A DNA stretch of 64,000 nucleotides from Platerodrilus igneus (Eukaryota; Arthropoda; Insecta; Coleoptera; Lycidae). The stretch covers positions 806,001 through 870,000 of the forward strand of contig JARFIW010001087.1 in the NCBI GenBank assembly GCA_036346225.1. Direction: 5' to 3'. Below, in pieces: positions 60,201-64,000 of this stretch. A program made the position numbers and the translations under genes. Under the pieces are notes generated by a model that saw only the letters and a program-made list of their open reading frames with translations, was not told the DNA's origin and made no database searches. Within the stretch, counting starts at the first letter, position 1. Each line of letters starts with the position of its first letter.

Positions 60201-62753
60201 TCGCAATTTTGCGAAACACGAATTAAATTTCTAGGATACATAATCGATAATAACGGTATTTCACCGGATGAAAAGAAAACTCTAGCAATCGGCGGAATGA
60301 GTCCTCCTAACTCAAAAAGGATTTACAACTTTTTTAGGAATGATCATGTATTTATCCCGATTCATTTCCAATTTATCTACAGAAACTAACAGTTTAAAAA
60401 AACTGTTAAGCACAAAAAAGAATGTGTATGGGCTTCCGTTGAACACAAACATTTTAATTACTTAACACATCTTGTTGCTTCTGCAACTACTTTAAGCTAC
60501 TTTGATCCGTCTAAACCTACAATTTTATCAGTAGATGCTAGTCCATATGGACCTGGTGCGGTCATACTTCAGGATAACAAACCCTTCGAATTTGCTAGCA
60601 TTTTCTTAACGTCAGTGCAACAACGCTATAGTATAAACAAAACACGAAATAAAAGTGAAAGAATAACAAAAGAAATAAGAAAAAACAAAGCATTTGTGCT
60701 TGGCTGATGCCCTTTATACTATATGTAAAATTTGCCTCTATCAAAATAAAAATATAACGAACAAATGAATCTCTGCACAAGAGGTACAATTTCTGAACGA
60801 CACCTTACTGAGTATCTAGAGTATCTTTCACTTCTTCCTTCTGAAGCAGTGACAGACATTATGATTTAGTCAGATGTGGAACACGATGAACAGAAAAGTT
60901 GTACCTACCAGTAATTTTTTAGTTTTTTTGTTTAGTGTACTTTACAATATTTTTAAGATAGATGTTCGTTATTATTATTACTTTTTTTATTACATTATAA
61001 CAGTAAAGAATTGCGACGTAGTCTTTAAATTACAAAAAAGAGCCATTGGAATAGTTTCTAAAACATTCCAATTTTATAACTGCAAACCATTATTTCAAAA
61101 ACTTAATGTTCTTACATACCCATGAGCCTTTATTTATGATTCTCTAACACTATTCTATAAATATCACTCTAATTTTCTAATCATTGATTCTATTCATAGT
61201 CATAACAAAAGGAATGGTAGCTCTTATTATCGCCCTGTGCCTTCTTCTACATGTTTTAAGAGGCCATTCTGGTACATAGCTCCAACAGTATATCAATATA
61301 GCTACCTACTGCGATCAAATCTTTAGAAACTCCTACATCTTTTAAAAGGGTTTTGTTAACCTTTTTTCATGAACATTGCTACTACTCAATAGAGGAATTT
61401 CTGGCGGATGATTTTGACTAGCACGCTATTGTGTATATTGTTGGTATACATGTATTACTTGTATGTTTAATTTGTAAATTTAAATATTTTAAATTATCAA
61501 GTTTTCATGGGTACAAATAAATAAACAAACTAACACCTTACATGTTAAATAAATAAGATCAATTATTGGAAAAATAATATTTATTAATCACCTTAATAAT
61601 TATTATTTGGTAAAAATTCAAGATTGGTTCCAATAGATATGAGTTTCACCTTAAGAGATTAGTACCATAAAGCCAATCTACCGCATAGACCCTTTTTAAT
61701 CAGAAAATTGCTATTCGAGTGCTTAGCCAAAAGGGCCAATGTGCATTTTTATATTTTCTTAATCTGGATTATAAATACTTTTTGCAGGTTTTATAAAATT
61801 AATCAACTTAAGTCGTAGTATGTAATTTCAGGTTAGCCATTAACAAATGGGAAAAGTAAATTTGTCGTAAAACTTCTTTATTATTTAAGCACCTAAATTT
61901 TAAACAATAAATTTTAAAAAGCAATTGGTTTCTTTGGAAGAATACAATCAATGTGTTTGGAGCATTAGAATTATACGGCTGCAAAACAGGGGCATTAGGT
62001 AAGCAAAAGTTTTTGAGATAGAATGGTACAGACTAATGCTTAAGATCGGCTGGACAGACAAAGTTAGTAACAATAGTCTTACAAAAGGTTAAAAAAATAC
62101 AAGTACTACTAATATAATTTAAACAATAAGTGATGGGATGATTGGTCGTGCATTAGACACGAACAAATAGTTAGGACAGTGATAAAAGCGAAAAAGGCAG
62201 AAATTGTAGAAAGAGCATTAGCTTAGGATAGAAAATACCAAAAATTATTCAAACCAATCTTGAGTTTGTGACGAAGGGAGAAAGAGAGGTGTCCGATATC
62301 AAAATATGCTCTATAAAAGTTGTTAGTTACTAATAATTATTAAAAATATTTTTCTATTCATGTGTTATGCTTACCGTATCTGCTCCAGCAGTAAGAAAAT
62401 CTAGAGCCGTTGATATAACCAATCTTTCATCAACTTGTAATAATTGGTATAAAATACTATTCTTCTTGGTATGTTGGTAGGAGCTTGTCTGCATTCTTTC
62501 TTTTGCCTCTTCTATATATCCAACAAACGTACTGAAATACATCTTATCAATATTTAAATCATGGAAGAACCTTCATATATTTACAAAGTAATGATATCCA
62601 TTAATTCCACGTAACGTTTCCACATCTTCGTTTTATAAATATGTTTGGTTGAAGTCGTTCTTCCAATTTTGAAAAATAATTGAAACATTTCAATAATAGT
62701 TTCTATAAGTCTTACTGGCTCGGAATCTTTTGATAAATTTAATTCCAAACAGC
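31044..62753 (-). CDS. Cytochrome P450, mitochondrial clan (CYP12-like), last five exons
   Basis: Heme-thiolate monooxygenase, probably mitochondrial, fed with electrons by adrenodoxin. The exons are 62753..62585, 62531..62375, 46131..45883, 31426..31211 and 31157..31044; all borders are AG/GT and the frame is kept, giving 301 codons, about the last 57% of a ~530-residue P450. Motifs in order: LTAGADT (I helix), KETTRLSP (K-helix ExxR), FIPERW, PFGFGQRSCLGKRF (heme Cys), ending LKLCISEVDK. All catalytic signatures are intact, so the gene is probably functional. Two introns are 53 bp; two are about 16.2 and 14.5 kb and stuffed with transposons. N-terminal exons with targeting peptide were not found. 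CYP12 is inferred from overall resemblance; other mitochondrial-clan families are possible. Confidence 0.85.
31211..31426 (-). CDS. P450 heme-binding exon
   Basis: 72 codons: TTVATSNLSQSLSEEYYPKA, FIPERWLR, HPFVTMPFGFGQRSCLGKRF. Acceptor TTCACAG and donor AAG/GTAAAC; both ends are phase 0. Confidence 0.92.
31700..31804. repeat. 105-bp inverted-repeat hairpin
   Basis: Arms of ~44 bp, TTTTCCCCATAGGTGACTTT .. GTCAGCT and its near-perfect inverse, around a ~17-nt spacer. No clear target duplication. It could be a very short MITE or a foldback of some repeat end. Hairpin size would also allow a small-RNA precursor, for which there is no direct evidence. Confidence 0.8.
32197..33199 (+). pseudogene. 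RTE endonuclease region
   Basis: Opens with LRVGAWNVRSMKQIGKLENL, carries DIVKISEVRW (the catalytic Glu), LIITGDFNAVVG near 32650-32675 and ends its catalytic core with IDYIFVRQRF and DTDHNIVIMKV near 32920-32960. These are the standard APE-like motifs. The first frame stops at 32520; the rest is in other frames until the open piece 32822..33199. Confidence 0.85.
33211..35076 (+). pseudogene. RTE reverse transcriptase and C-terminal region
   Basis: A linker rich in Lys (33211..33621) leads to the RT: SLKNGKAPGTDKVQ (33628), FRTISLTAHVSKILTRIVQR, DQFGFRQNRGT, YIGFVDL, then RKGVRQGSALSSLIFNLYIE and LLRFADDIAVLASSKEE (34310-34350). The C-terminal part is in a third frame (34662..34970): FEMWCYRRMLKLSWTD and RDRMISHILRHEG, with a last stretch DVGCRGFREMCRLVQNRNYW to ~35076. 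All conserved RT boxes are visible; stops and frameshifts break it. Confidence 0.85.
35100..35385 (+). repeat. RTE-associated 3' repeat unit
   Basis: Follows the RTE directly. Contains TGTCTAAGTGTTGGGGGATC, AGCCACAGGTTGC and GAATCTCGGTGAAATAGGGC. Inverted copies are at 4552, 4880 and 39760. Confidence 0.6.
35390..35870 (+). mobile_element. PLE 3' terminal fragment
   Basis: Begins with a degraded DTQNLNNIYSYLISLIKSNN, matching the DINNLSTVYSQLYNI tail of the PLE protein at 54359. It ends with CCCGACGAAG .. ATCGAAAGCTTG near 35740, like CCTGAAGAAG .. CTCGAAAGCTCG at 53460, then runs to a short TA tract. The rest of the element is missing. Confidence 0.5.
35884..37482 (-). mobile_element. LTR-family relic between two TA tracts
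   Basis: Left edge: TTGCTGTG at 35884, then a PBS-like core (CTCGCCCCACGGATTGGGCG, 35898-35917), then a second TGCTGTG at 35927, so the LTR edge itself has swallowed a PBS copy. A splice-donor-like CAGGTTAGAT (minus strand, near 36288) sits ~400 bp in, as in the other members. The right edge is ACAGCAA at a TA tract, in opposite sense, so two LTR relics may be joined. No ORF. Confidence 0.45.
36505..36645. repeat. Minisatellite, ~20-bp units
   Basis: Variants of CAGAACGTAGTTCTTCAG repeated about six times. Confidence 0.8.
37482..37516. repeat. (TA)n microsatellite
   Basis: Preceded by ACAGCAA, followed by AAGGTAG. Confidence 0.95.
37630..37704 (-). pseudogene. tRNA-like sequence (tRNA pseudogene or SINE head)
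   Basis: On the minus strand from 37704: ATCTCCG, then A box TGGCGTAATTGG (37697-37686) and, exactly 44 nt later, B box GGTTTGAGTCC (37653-37643), the spacing of a real tRNA. The D stem GCGT/ACGC is perfect. The anticodon stem TGGTC/GGCTA pairs with wobbles around the loop CTAGAAA. The T stem has 4 of 5 pairs, but the acceptor stem pairs only about 4 of 7, so it is not a functional tRNA. The acceptor and D arms resemble the Asn/Arg type. Confidence 0.5.
37720..38620. other. No gene; a diverged ~170-bp tandem duplication
   Basis: Two related blocks around 38040-38120 and 38150-38300 share AGATGAGCAGT, GTAGTTCTKATT, GGAGGAAAGATGCTTTA and GACCRCAMGTG words. An AATAAA lies near 38360. It could be a solo LTR or SINE; not resolved. 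Confidence 0.35.
38676..39080 (+). pseudogene. Processed-type pseudogene resembling commissureless
   Basis: A 48-codon open stretch encodes EPQYEKFLTDVWIGIILTLI, a single hydrophobic membrane segment with a Cys cluster (SCVCCMCSCLLYH). After a deletion and frame change come DCESLPSYTSASGLPSYQEA and, in the same general frame, TPTTPTARLSVAELVQLYRH and a stop. A membrane segment followed by LPSY motifs recalls the insect Comm family, which sorts Robo receptors. The upstream part is frame-shifted (GAAGTTGAC.. after a TGA) and no introns are evident, so it looks like a retrocopy. The identification is from memory of the motif layout. Confidence 0.4.
39090..39755. other. No gene recognised
   Basis: AT-rich with an A-rich run at 39180-39205 that could be the tail of the retrocopy upstream. 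Confidence 0.35.
39760..40075 (-). repeat. RTE-associated 3' repeat unit
   Basis: Inverse of 35100..35385, same orientation as 4552..5027 (ATTCAGTGGTATATAAAG, GTGGCTTCCAAG). Confidence 0.6.
40080..40440 (-). pseudogene. RTE C-terminal fragment
   Basis: Minus-strand translation gives scattered pieces of the RTE C-terminus (FEMWCYRRM-like near 40380; a glycine-rich RPRLDYCAQII-like tail near 40180) ending at TTTTTTCGTCATT, the usual RTE 3' junction here. Frame lost. Confidence 0.6.
40515..41640 (+). pseudogene. Pogo/Tigger-type transposase C-terminal relic
   Basis: ILHTHFA-like and FYTHTSHKVLPLGRTVSEPL followed by GKPVTIYDVTELI and TGIYPFNRDFFPDH-like pieces are the hallmark end of the pogo DDE domain and its following linker. 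A downstream stretch (DDHVLVEFQGKENV .. YVAKIVEVQDKDVFHVEYLN, 41395-41510) matches the C-terminal extension seen in insect jerky-like transposases. Multiple frameshifts and stops; no terminal repeats found. Confidence 0.55.
41871..43943 (+). mobile_element. piggyBac-type transposon relic
   Basis: Imperfect inverted ends CTACCATCTGGGTCCATTGG (41871) and the inverse of TGGGTCCAATAGACCCGAGC (43919) enclose a decayed transposase. No TTAA duplication can be read at the ends, so the true termini may be slightly outside. Confidence 0.55.
42206..43855 (+). pseudogene. piggyBac transposase, decayed
   Basis: The first 104 codons are open, with an acidic N-terminus (YMSSDDDGEINIEI) typical of the family. 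Downstream, broken frames still show IYRQRCPFWKYIPSEPKRYG (DDE-core segment with family consensus RGRCPFRxYIPxKPxKYG) near 42980-43035. A C-terminal Cys-rich domain follows: KKKRCGTCIAKKD near 43730 and CACGGHSVKLCKNCFE before a stop near 43855. The catalytic region between is too degraded to act. Confidence 0.65.
43944..45316. other. No gene recognised
   Basis: Intronic DNA of the P450 with no ORF or repeat structure I can name. Confidence 0.4.
45317..45466. repeat. Tandem duplication, 2 x ~75 bp
   Basis: TTAATTGATATAAA .. GACTTATGAAAGTTTAAGTC .. TTGTATATAGTTTTGTTA occurs twice head to tail, nearly identical. Confidence 0.9.
45883..46131 (-). CDS. P450 K-helix exon
   Basis: 83 codons starting TGRIAGSCMYYLAKTPNAQ after acceptor ACATTAG, containing FLRAVIKETTRLSP (ExxR) and ending YQIPKG at donor GGT/GTAAGT. 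Phase 0 at both ends, so it joins ADT of the previous exon and TTVATS of the next without a shift. It lies alone, 14-16 kb from its neighbours. Confidence 0.92.
46255..46480 (+). pseudogene. Reverse transcriptase scrap (non-LTR type)
   Basis: KRVRQGCTLLQTLFNLYMKA is the RT box B region of an RTE-like LINE, followed by a short acidic stretch; the catalytic FADD motif is not found downstream. Old and truncated. Confidence 0.55.
46950..47500 (+). mobile_element. Possible solo LTR
   Basis: Contains a promoter-like core (47232-47265) and AATAAA at 47391 roughly 130 bp later, the layout of an LTR. Edges and target duplication could not be fixed. A GGAAATATTA triplet repeat lies just upstream at 46910-46942. 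Confidence 0.3.
47232..47265 (+). promoter_or_regulatory. TATA box plus initiator-like core
   Basis: TTATAAAAAGGCCGGG followed ~30 bp later by GGCAGTTCATC, which fits a TATA-Inr arthropod core promoter. No gene of its own follows. Confidence 0.4.
47740..49620 (-). pseudogene. PLE, decayed (RT and GIY-YIG)
   Basis: From the 5' side: a DKG-type motif (DITVIRAGKGSVTV, ~49230), PGKYYGSPIILKPGYTISPI with GRDISFYKYTAKI (49156..48743), the palm motif LIKYVDDILCSTPN with KISFLDTLVIR (48557..48165), LPYFDNLMPALKKII (~48050) and finally a broken GIY-YIG endonuclease, INCSCNKTYTRQTNQ then WEDIKILEKES (47960-47780). The order is that of PLEs; frames are broken at least five times. It lies in the 16-kb P450 intron in the same orientation as the gene. 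Confidence 0.75.
49621..50430. other. No gene recognised
   Basis: A 63-codon ORF at 50188 shows no motif and no splice context. Otherwise AT-rich intron. Confidence 0.4.
50433..50800 (-). other. Coding-like segment of unknown nature
   Basis: Two overlapping minus-strand frames, GC-richer than the surroundings: one reads LLWKDDDGSWQSMRQNKQTL, the other VPTVDVIEHTGVSSVRELLL and ICPPLGDERRTGIRITTW. I do not recognise a family. It may be a scrap of an old mobile element. Confidence 0.2.
51120..51990 (+). pseudogene. Relic of a multi-copy insect ORF of unknown function
   Basis: Pieces in shifting frames: LFKELGKEYTNSKGEIILAG, a Cys-rich CVQKCFLKFSQ, MAGKSRRLYTSLYFLPLEDE and, near 51855, FPAASSHYCRYS-like. 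This sequence pattern is familiar from repetitive hypothetical proteins in insect genomes, probably mobile-element derived. I know of no assigned function. No terminal repeats seen. Confidence 0.35.
52052..52096. repeat. (TA)n microsatellite
   Basis: Ends directly at TACTCAAATTTAGACC, the LTR start motif. Confidence 0.95.
52097..52437 (+). mobile_element. LTR 5' end fragment with internal tandem repeat
   Basis: TACTCAAATTTAGACCAGGG and AATAATTTTAATCACCGTGT match the outer end of the LTR at 20187 (opposite strand). About 110-bp units restart at CACCGTGTATA (52153, 52264). The fragment is cut at 52437 by PLE sequence. Confidence 0.75.
52438..53540 (+). mobile_element. PLE fragment flanked by 54-bp inverted repeats
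   Basis: A perfect 54-bp inverted repeat lies at 52438..52491 and 53219..53272 (AATTTTGGATCATGTGTTAT .. GGGTTTCTGGTGACA). Between them is the C-terminal half of a PLE protein. The 3' part contains CCTGAAGAAG..CTCGAAAGCTCG near 53460, then CACAGCA and a TA tract. Confidence 0.65.
52500..53043 (+). pseudogene. GIY-YIG endonuclease end of a PLE protein
   Basis: NTKLGRNLHTKVKDP and NSNLIYKITCYNCKQHYIDE are the linker and start of the endonuclease; the Gly of the YIG motif is replaced (HYIDET instead of xYIGQT). It continues open from 52815 with SRHIIETGHNMDY, KRKFIEMVRISQEPKALNQR and DIDNLSCVYAYL, then stops. RT is absent. Confidence 0.7.
53588..53636. repeat. (TA)n microsatellite
   Basis: Preceded by CACAGCAAGAAAATACTCA, i.e. 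both LTR end motifs a few bases apart. Confidence 0.95.
53679..53960. repeat. Hairpin with 90-bp arms carrying a hammerhead ribozyme
   Basis: Arms 53679..53768 and 53871..53960 are inverted copies with one mismatch. The ~100-bp loop holds the ribozyme, GGTTCTTGGG upstream and an AATAAA downstream. The right arm abuts a (TA)n tract directly; the left arm lies ~40 bp from one. The unit probably comes from a PLE terminal region. Confidence 0.85.
53786..53829 (+). ncRNA. Hammerhead ribozyme, minimal PLE type
   Basis: Self-cleaving RNA. Stem I TCCACT (53786-53791) pairs with AGTGGA (53824-53829). Then CTGATGA (53792-53798), stem II GGCT/AGCC with loop AACA, GAAA (53811-53814), a 3-bp stem III (ACC/GGT) with loop ATT, and the cleavage triplet GTC (53821-53823). 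Every conserved core base is present. A very short stem III is characteristic of hammerheads reported in PLEs, which are thought to work best as dimers. Cleavage is predicted after C53823. Confidence 0.85.
53957..53984. repeat. (TA)n microsatellite
   Basis: Joins the hairpin's right arm to the PLE 3' end. Confidence 0.95.
54359..55294 (-). CDS. PLE protein, RT palm to GIY-YIG, 311 codons open
   Basis: Starts within the RT at VKFVDDILCSIPNN (catalytic VDD), followed by SIPFLDTLVIRTPDN and YKKPTNSERYINYHSNHSY (typical PLE thumb). The linker LPYIKNLTPLISKIFKKPNI leads to the GIY-YIG domain CSCKKTYIGQTSQWLRNRI with the CCHH-type Cys pair, ASHLHSTKHTANF, and a RRLFLESYNI Glu-bearing segment; it ends DINNLSTVYSQLYN. 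All endonuclease signatures are intact. The first Met is internal: the real protein begins farther right in other frames. Confidence 0.85.
   Translation of the reverse strand: MTFLVKFVDDILCSIPNNFINETLQQFNIFNPNLQFTYEIENNNSIPFLDTLVIRTPDNKINFDIYKKPTNSERYINYHSNHSYTHKINTALALKHRIENICEPKFLYKNKKGLFNILHNNGYPKSLLNKLLYTNTIKTPIQLNEIANTKYKQLPYIKNLTPLISKIFKKPNICIAYTYDKSIRKLFTKLKDPTNPLLRCNLVYKITCSCKKTYIGQTSQWLRNRITQHCSDAKIGKTYCALASHLHSTKHTANFNEITILTEDNNHKRRLFLESYNIIQDNNCINNKQDINNLSTVYSQLYNITKIDNHL
55295..56046 (-). pseudogene. N-terminal RT part of the same PLE
   Basis: Minus-strand frames give QDIIITNTDKGSVTVILQKQ (the PLE DKG motif), then PGKYYELPKIHKNN-like, NILVSLDVTSLFTNIP-like and IFGTPMGSPLSPIIAQVTM immediately before the open 311-codon frame, from which it is separated by one base shift near 55300. 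Another break lies near 55840. Confidence 0.75.
56060..57229 (+). mobile_element. LTR-family relic, plus orientation, 3' part
   Basis: Aligns by eye with 9170-9300 (GAGCTCTTGTTAGACCAGG .. CAGTTACTTTC near 56735-56805) and ends CTTCAGCAA at a TA tract. Two PBS-like modules precede the edge: TTTGGCGTCCAAAAG near 57070 and ATGGCGCTCAACGGAGGTGC near 57173. The left boundary is unknown. Confidence 0.45.
57229..57259. repeat. (TA)n microsatellite
   Basis: Preceded by CAGCAA, followed by GTTGATTAATAG. Confidence 0.95.
57260..59320 (+). mobile_element. Probable LTR/leader relic
   Basis: Carries GAAGCACGAGGGAATT and a splice-donor-like GCAGGTCAGATC near 58730-58885, inverse to the words at 6470-6500, plus its own minisatellite. 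It leads into the gypsy pol relic at 59330, so it may be that element's 5' part. Low certainty. Confidence 0.3.
58480..58640. repeat. Minisatellite around GCGTCGACAATAATA
   Basis: Four to five degenerate copies of CAGCATCGACAATAATACTT-like units. Confidence 0.65.
59330..60870 (+). pseudogene. Ty3/gypsy pol relic (protease, RT, RNase H)
   Basis: Protease remnant VRINIKIDAGSQVNTSN; then a 124-codon open frame (59390..59764) ending at the RT entrance NQIVAENLITPIADPTD. Broken frames follow with LVPKANGDI, ICMDPRHLSQYIK, RLPYGISCAPDMF, an ITYFDVV remnant of the catalytic YVDDV region, HNLNVVLHKIKTNSLTLNKS and CETRIKFLGYIIDNNGISPD (60108..60389). RNase H is recognisable as ILSVDASPYGPGAVILQDNK. 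Integrase is not found. The gene is dead through stops and deletions. It could be the lost pol type matching the gag-pro element at 12904, but that is only a guess. Confidence 0.75.
61010..61400 (+). pseudogene. CR1/Jockey-type LINE C-terminal tail
   Basis: VFKLQKRAIGIVSKTFQFYN, CKPLFQKLNVLTYP, then in shifted frames IHSHNKRNGSSYYRP and TCFKRPFWYIAPTVYQ. This is the conserved post-RT region of CR1/Jockey-like LINEs (the QKRAIR..CKPLF..LNILTLP..HxHNTR pattern). Only the 3' ~400 bp survive. Confidence 0.65.
61401..62374 (+). other. Intron DNA with a small RTE relic at 61960-62260
   Basis: Around 61970-62070 the plus strand resembles the RTE C-terminus (YGCKTGALG, FEIEWYRLMLKIGWTDKVS-like after frame correction). 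The rest shows nothing. Confidence 0.4.
62375..62531 (-). CDS. P450 I-helix exon
   Basis: From acceptor TTTCAG: TFVGYIEEAKERMQTSSYQH, NSILYQLLQVDERLVISTAL, DFLTAGADT, then donor ACG/GTAAGC. It receives a split codon from the exon upstream (phase 2) and ends in phase 0. Confidence 0.9.
62585..62753 (-). CDS. P450 exon upstream of the I helix
   Basis: Reads GCLELNLSKDSEPVRLIETI, IEMFQLFFKIGRTTSTKHIY and KTKMWKRYVELMDII. This corresponds to the F-G region of mitochondrial P450s (usually ALDTRLGxL..). Acceptor TGTATAG at 62754; phase 1 entry; donor GTAAAT at 62584 with a 53-bp intron. Confidence 0.85.
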
Positions 62754-63855
62754 CTATACAGATAAGAAACAAAGATTGCATTTTTAAAAGCCATAAATAG
62801 TGAATCTAAAATAAGAGGAGAAAAGTGAAAGGTCATAAGAAATTAGAAGGGTGGTATCCTGGTCTAATGCTATCAAAACTAGCTTTTAGCTGTAATCGTC
62901 TGTCATTTTGATTGGATGCTGCTTGAATATTTCTAGACTGAATCTCGTAAATCGATTCAAATGCTTTGAGATGAACGGGATTCATTATAGTATAGTGTTT
63001 AAGGAAGCAGATATAACGAAATCAAGTTTACTATAGCGTTTTAGTAGGTAAAAGGTATATGAAGGTAAAAATTTAGTTAATTGCATAAGCTATATTTAGA
63101 AACATAACTTTAGTGTATTTTTATGGAGATTTTTTTTTATTAAAATGAATGGTAAATGGAGGTATTTATGGCTAAAAATACTTACAGAAAGAACTATGTA
63201 ATCCAAAAGCACATGCTAAAGTTAGGTTAAGGTAATTTGCTAGACACTTTTAAAGGTATATGCTCTAGCTTCATGCTAAATTAGATTAGGTAATTATTTA
63301 AAAGAACCCAGAATACAAACACACTATTTTTATAACGGAAAATGTCGATTAATTTAGTTAGAAATACGTTATATGGAAGGTAAACAAAACACTAATCAAC
63401 ATGGCTGCCTAAATGTTCAAATTGACACATCAGCTGTGTTCAATGTCATTTCAACATGAAATAGATGTTGCCACATTGCAATGTTGCCAGATGATATTTT
63501 TTCTATTTAAAAGTTATTAAAAATTTAAAAATTATTATTATTTATTATTTTTGAGTGAACAAAAATCCAATTGCTACAGATATATTCAAAACTAACATCT
63601 TATAAGATACACAAGAGGTAAGGACAAATTTCAACAAAAGCGTTCAGGCGCCACTGTTATAGTCTAAGGTATAACCGTTAAAGTCACGGCGTAATTGATA
63701 AGAGCCACTACGACAGTTGGCAATACATACTAAACACGTATATAATATTGCGCAACAATATATTACGTCATAATTGCGTCTCAAATTGTATCACATACCA
63801 AAAATATTTATTGTGATACAAGAGGCGCCTTAAGGAAAAGATAAAATGTACTCAC
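62754..63855. other. No further P450 exon recognised
   Basis: A 55-codon minus-strand stretch near 62990-62830 (MNPVHLKAFESIYEIQSRNI) is open but matches nothing I know. The missing upstream P450 exons are not here or not recognisable. Confidence 0.35.
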
Positions 63856-64000
63856 AAAATAATGTGGAGCTCTTCACGACCTTGCGGTTATTCTTGCGGC
63901 AGGAGTCATATTCATTTCCATTTTGGGCGTGGTTCGGGTTATCCATCGTTGAAACAAGATTAACTTGTCTTCCCTCTTCGTCGTCTGTAGAGGTACGGTA
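63856..64000 (-). CDS. Possible exon running off the window edge
   Basis: 48 codons open from the edge, TSTDDEEGRQVNLVSTMDNP then GNEYDSCRKNNRKVVKSSTL, ending at a strong donor TTTT/GTGAGTAC (63855-63854). GC content is well above the neighbourhood. An in-frame ATG in good context (near 63946, MDNPNHAQ) could start a protein. Not P450-like; I cannot name it. It could also be a mobile-element scrap. Confidence 0.25.

Noticed and set aside
62830..62992. 55-codon open stretch upstream of the P450 exons as a further P450 exon
   Set aside because: Its sequence does not match the P450 C-to-F helix region, and no convincing splice sites bound it.

Overview
The window is AT-rich, transposon-crowded animal DNA, almost certainly from an insect and possibly a beetle or similar large-genome species. 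The clues are one spliced host gene with 53-bp introns, a mitochondrial-clan cytochrome P450 of insect type, and insect-typical RTE, I-like, Penelope, mariner, piggyBac and pogo elements. No bacterial-style operons, CRISPR arrays, rRNA genes or intact tRNA genes were seen.

Host gene. The one gene I can defend is a P450 on the minus strand. Its last five exons (62753..62585, 62531..62375, 46131..45883, 31426..31211, 31157..31044) splice in frame and carry the I-helix AGADT, the ExxR, the PERW and the heme-binding FGFGQRSCLG motifs. Two introns are very long (about 16.2 and 14.5 kb) and hold most of the mobile elements in the right half; two others are only 53 bp. The 5' exons lie off or near the right edge. 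A possible unrelated exon runs off the edge at 63856..64000.

Left third (1-20 kb). A 1.88-kb mariner-type transposon with an intact DD41D-spaced transposase sits at 2675..4549 beside RTE LINE debris. Then come relics of an LTR family with roughly 2-kb LTRs, several bounded by (TA)n tracts. The most complete member is 12904..20187 on the minus strand: two 2-kb LTRs flanking gag and protease only.

Middle (20-31 kb). An I-like LINE on the minus strand (about 20.36..29.5 kb; ORF1 with zinc knuckles, endonuclease, RT, RNase H) is interrupted inside ORF1 by a 3.9-kb foldback transposon with 1.34-kb inverted arms and a perfect 9-bp target duplication.

P450 introns (31-62 kb). These hold a nearly full-length but broken RTE LINE, a 105-bp hairpin element, a tRNA-like sequence, a processed pseudogene resembling commissureless, pogo and piggyBac relics, several Penelope-like element (PLE) copies with GIY-YIG endonuclease, and a complete-looking hammerhead ribozyme inside a 90-bp-armed hairpin. 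Nearer 59-62 kb are a Ty3/gypsy pol relic and a CR1/Jockey-type LINE tail.

Two cross-cutting patterns stand out. Many retroelement edges meet at (TA)n tracts. Also, LTR edges repeatedly carry tandem copies of a tRNA-3'-end-like primer-binding module, which suggests LTR edges that grow by re-priming at duplicated PBS copies. The two LTRs of 12904..20187 differ mainly by single-base homopolymer indels, so some frameshifts here may be sequencing errors.
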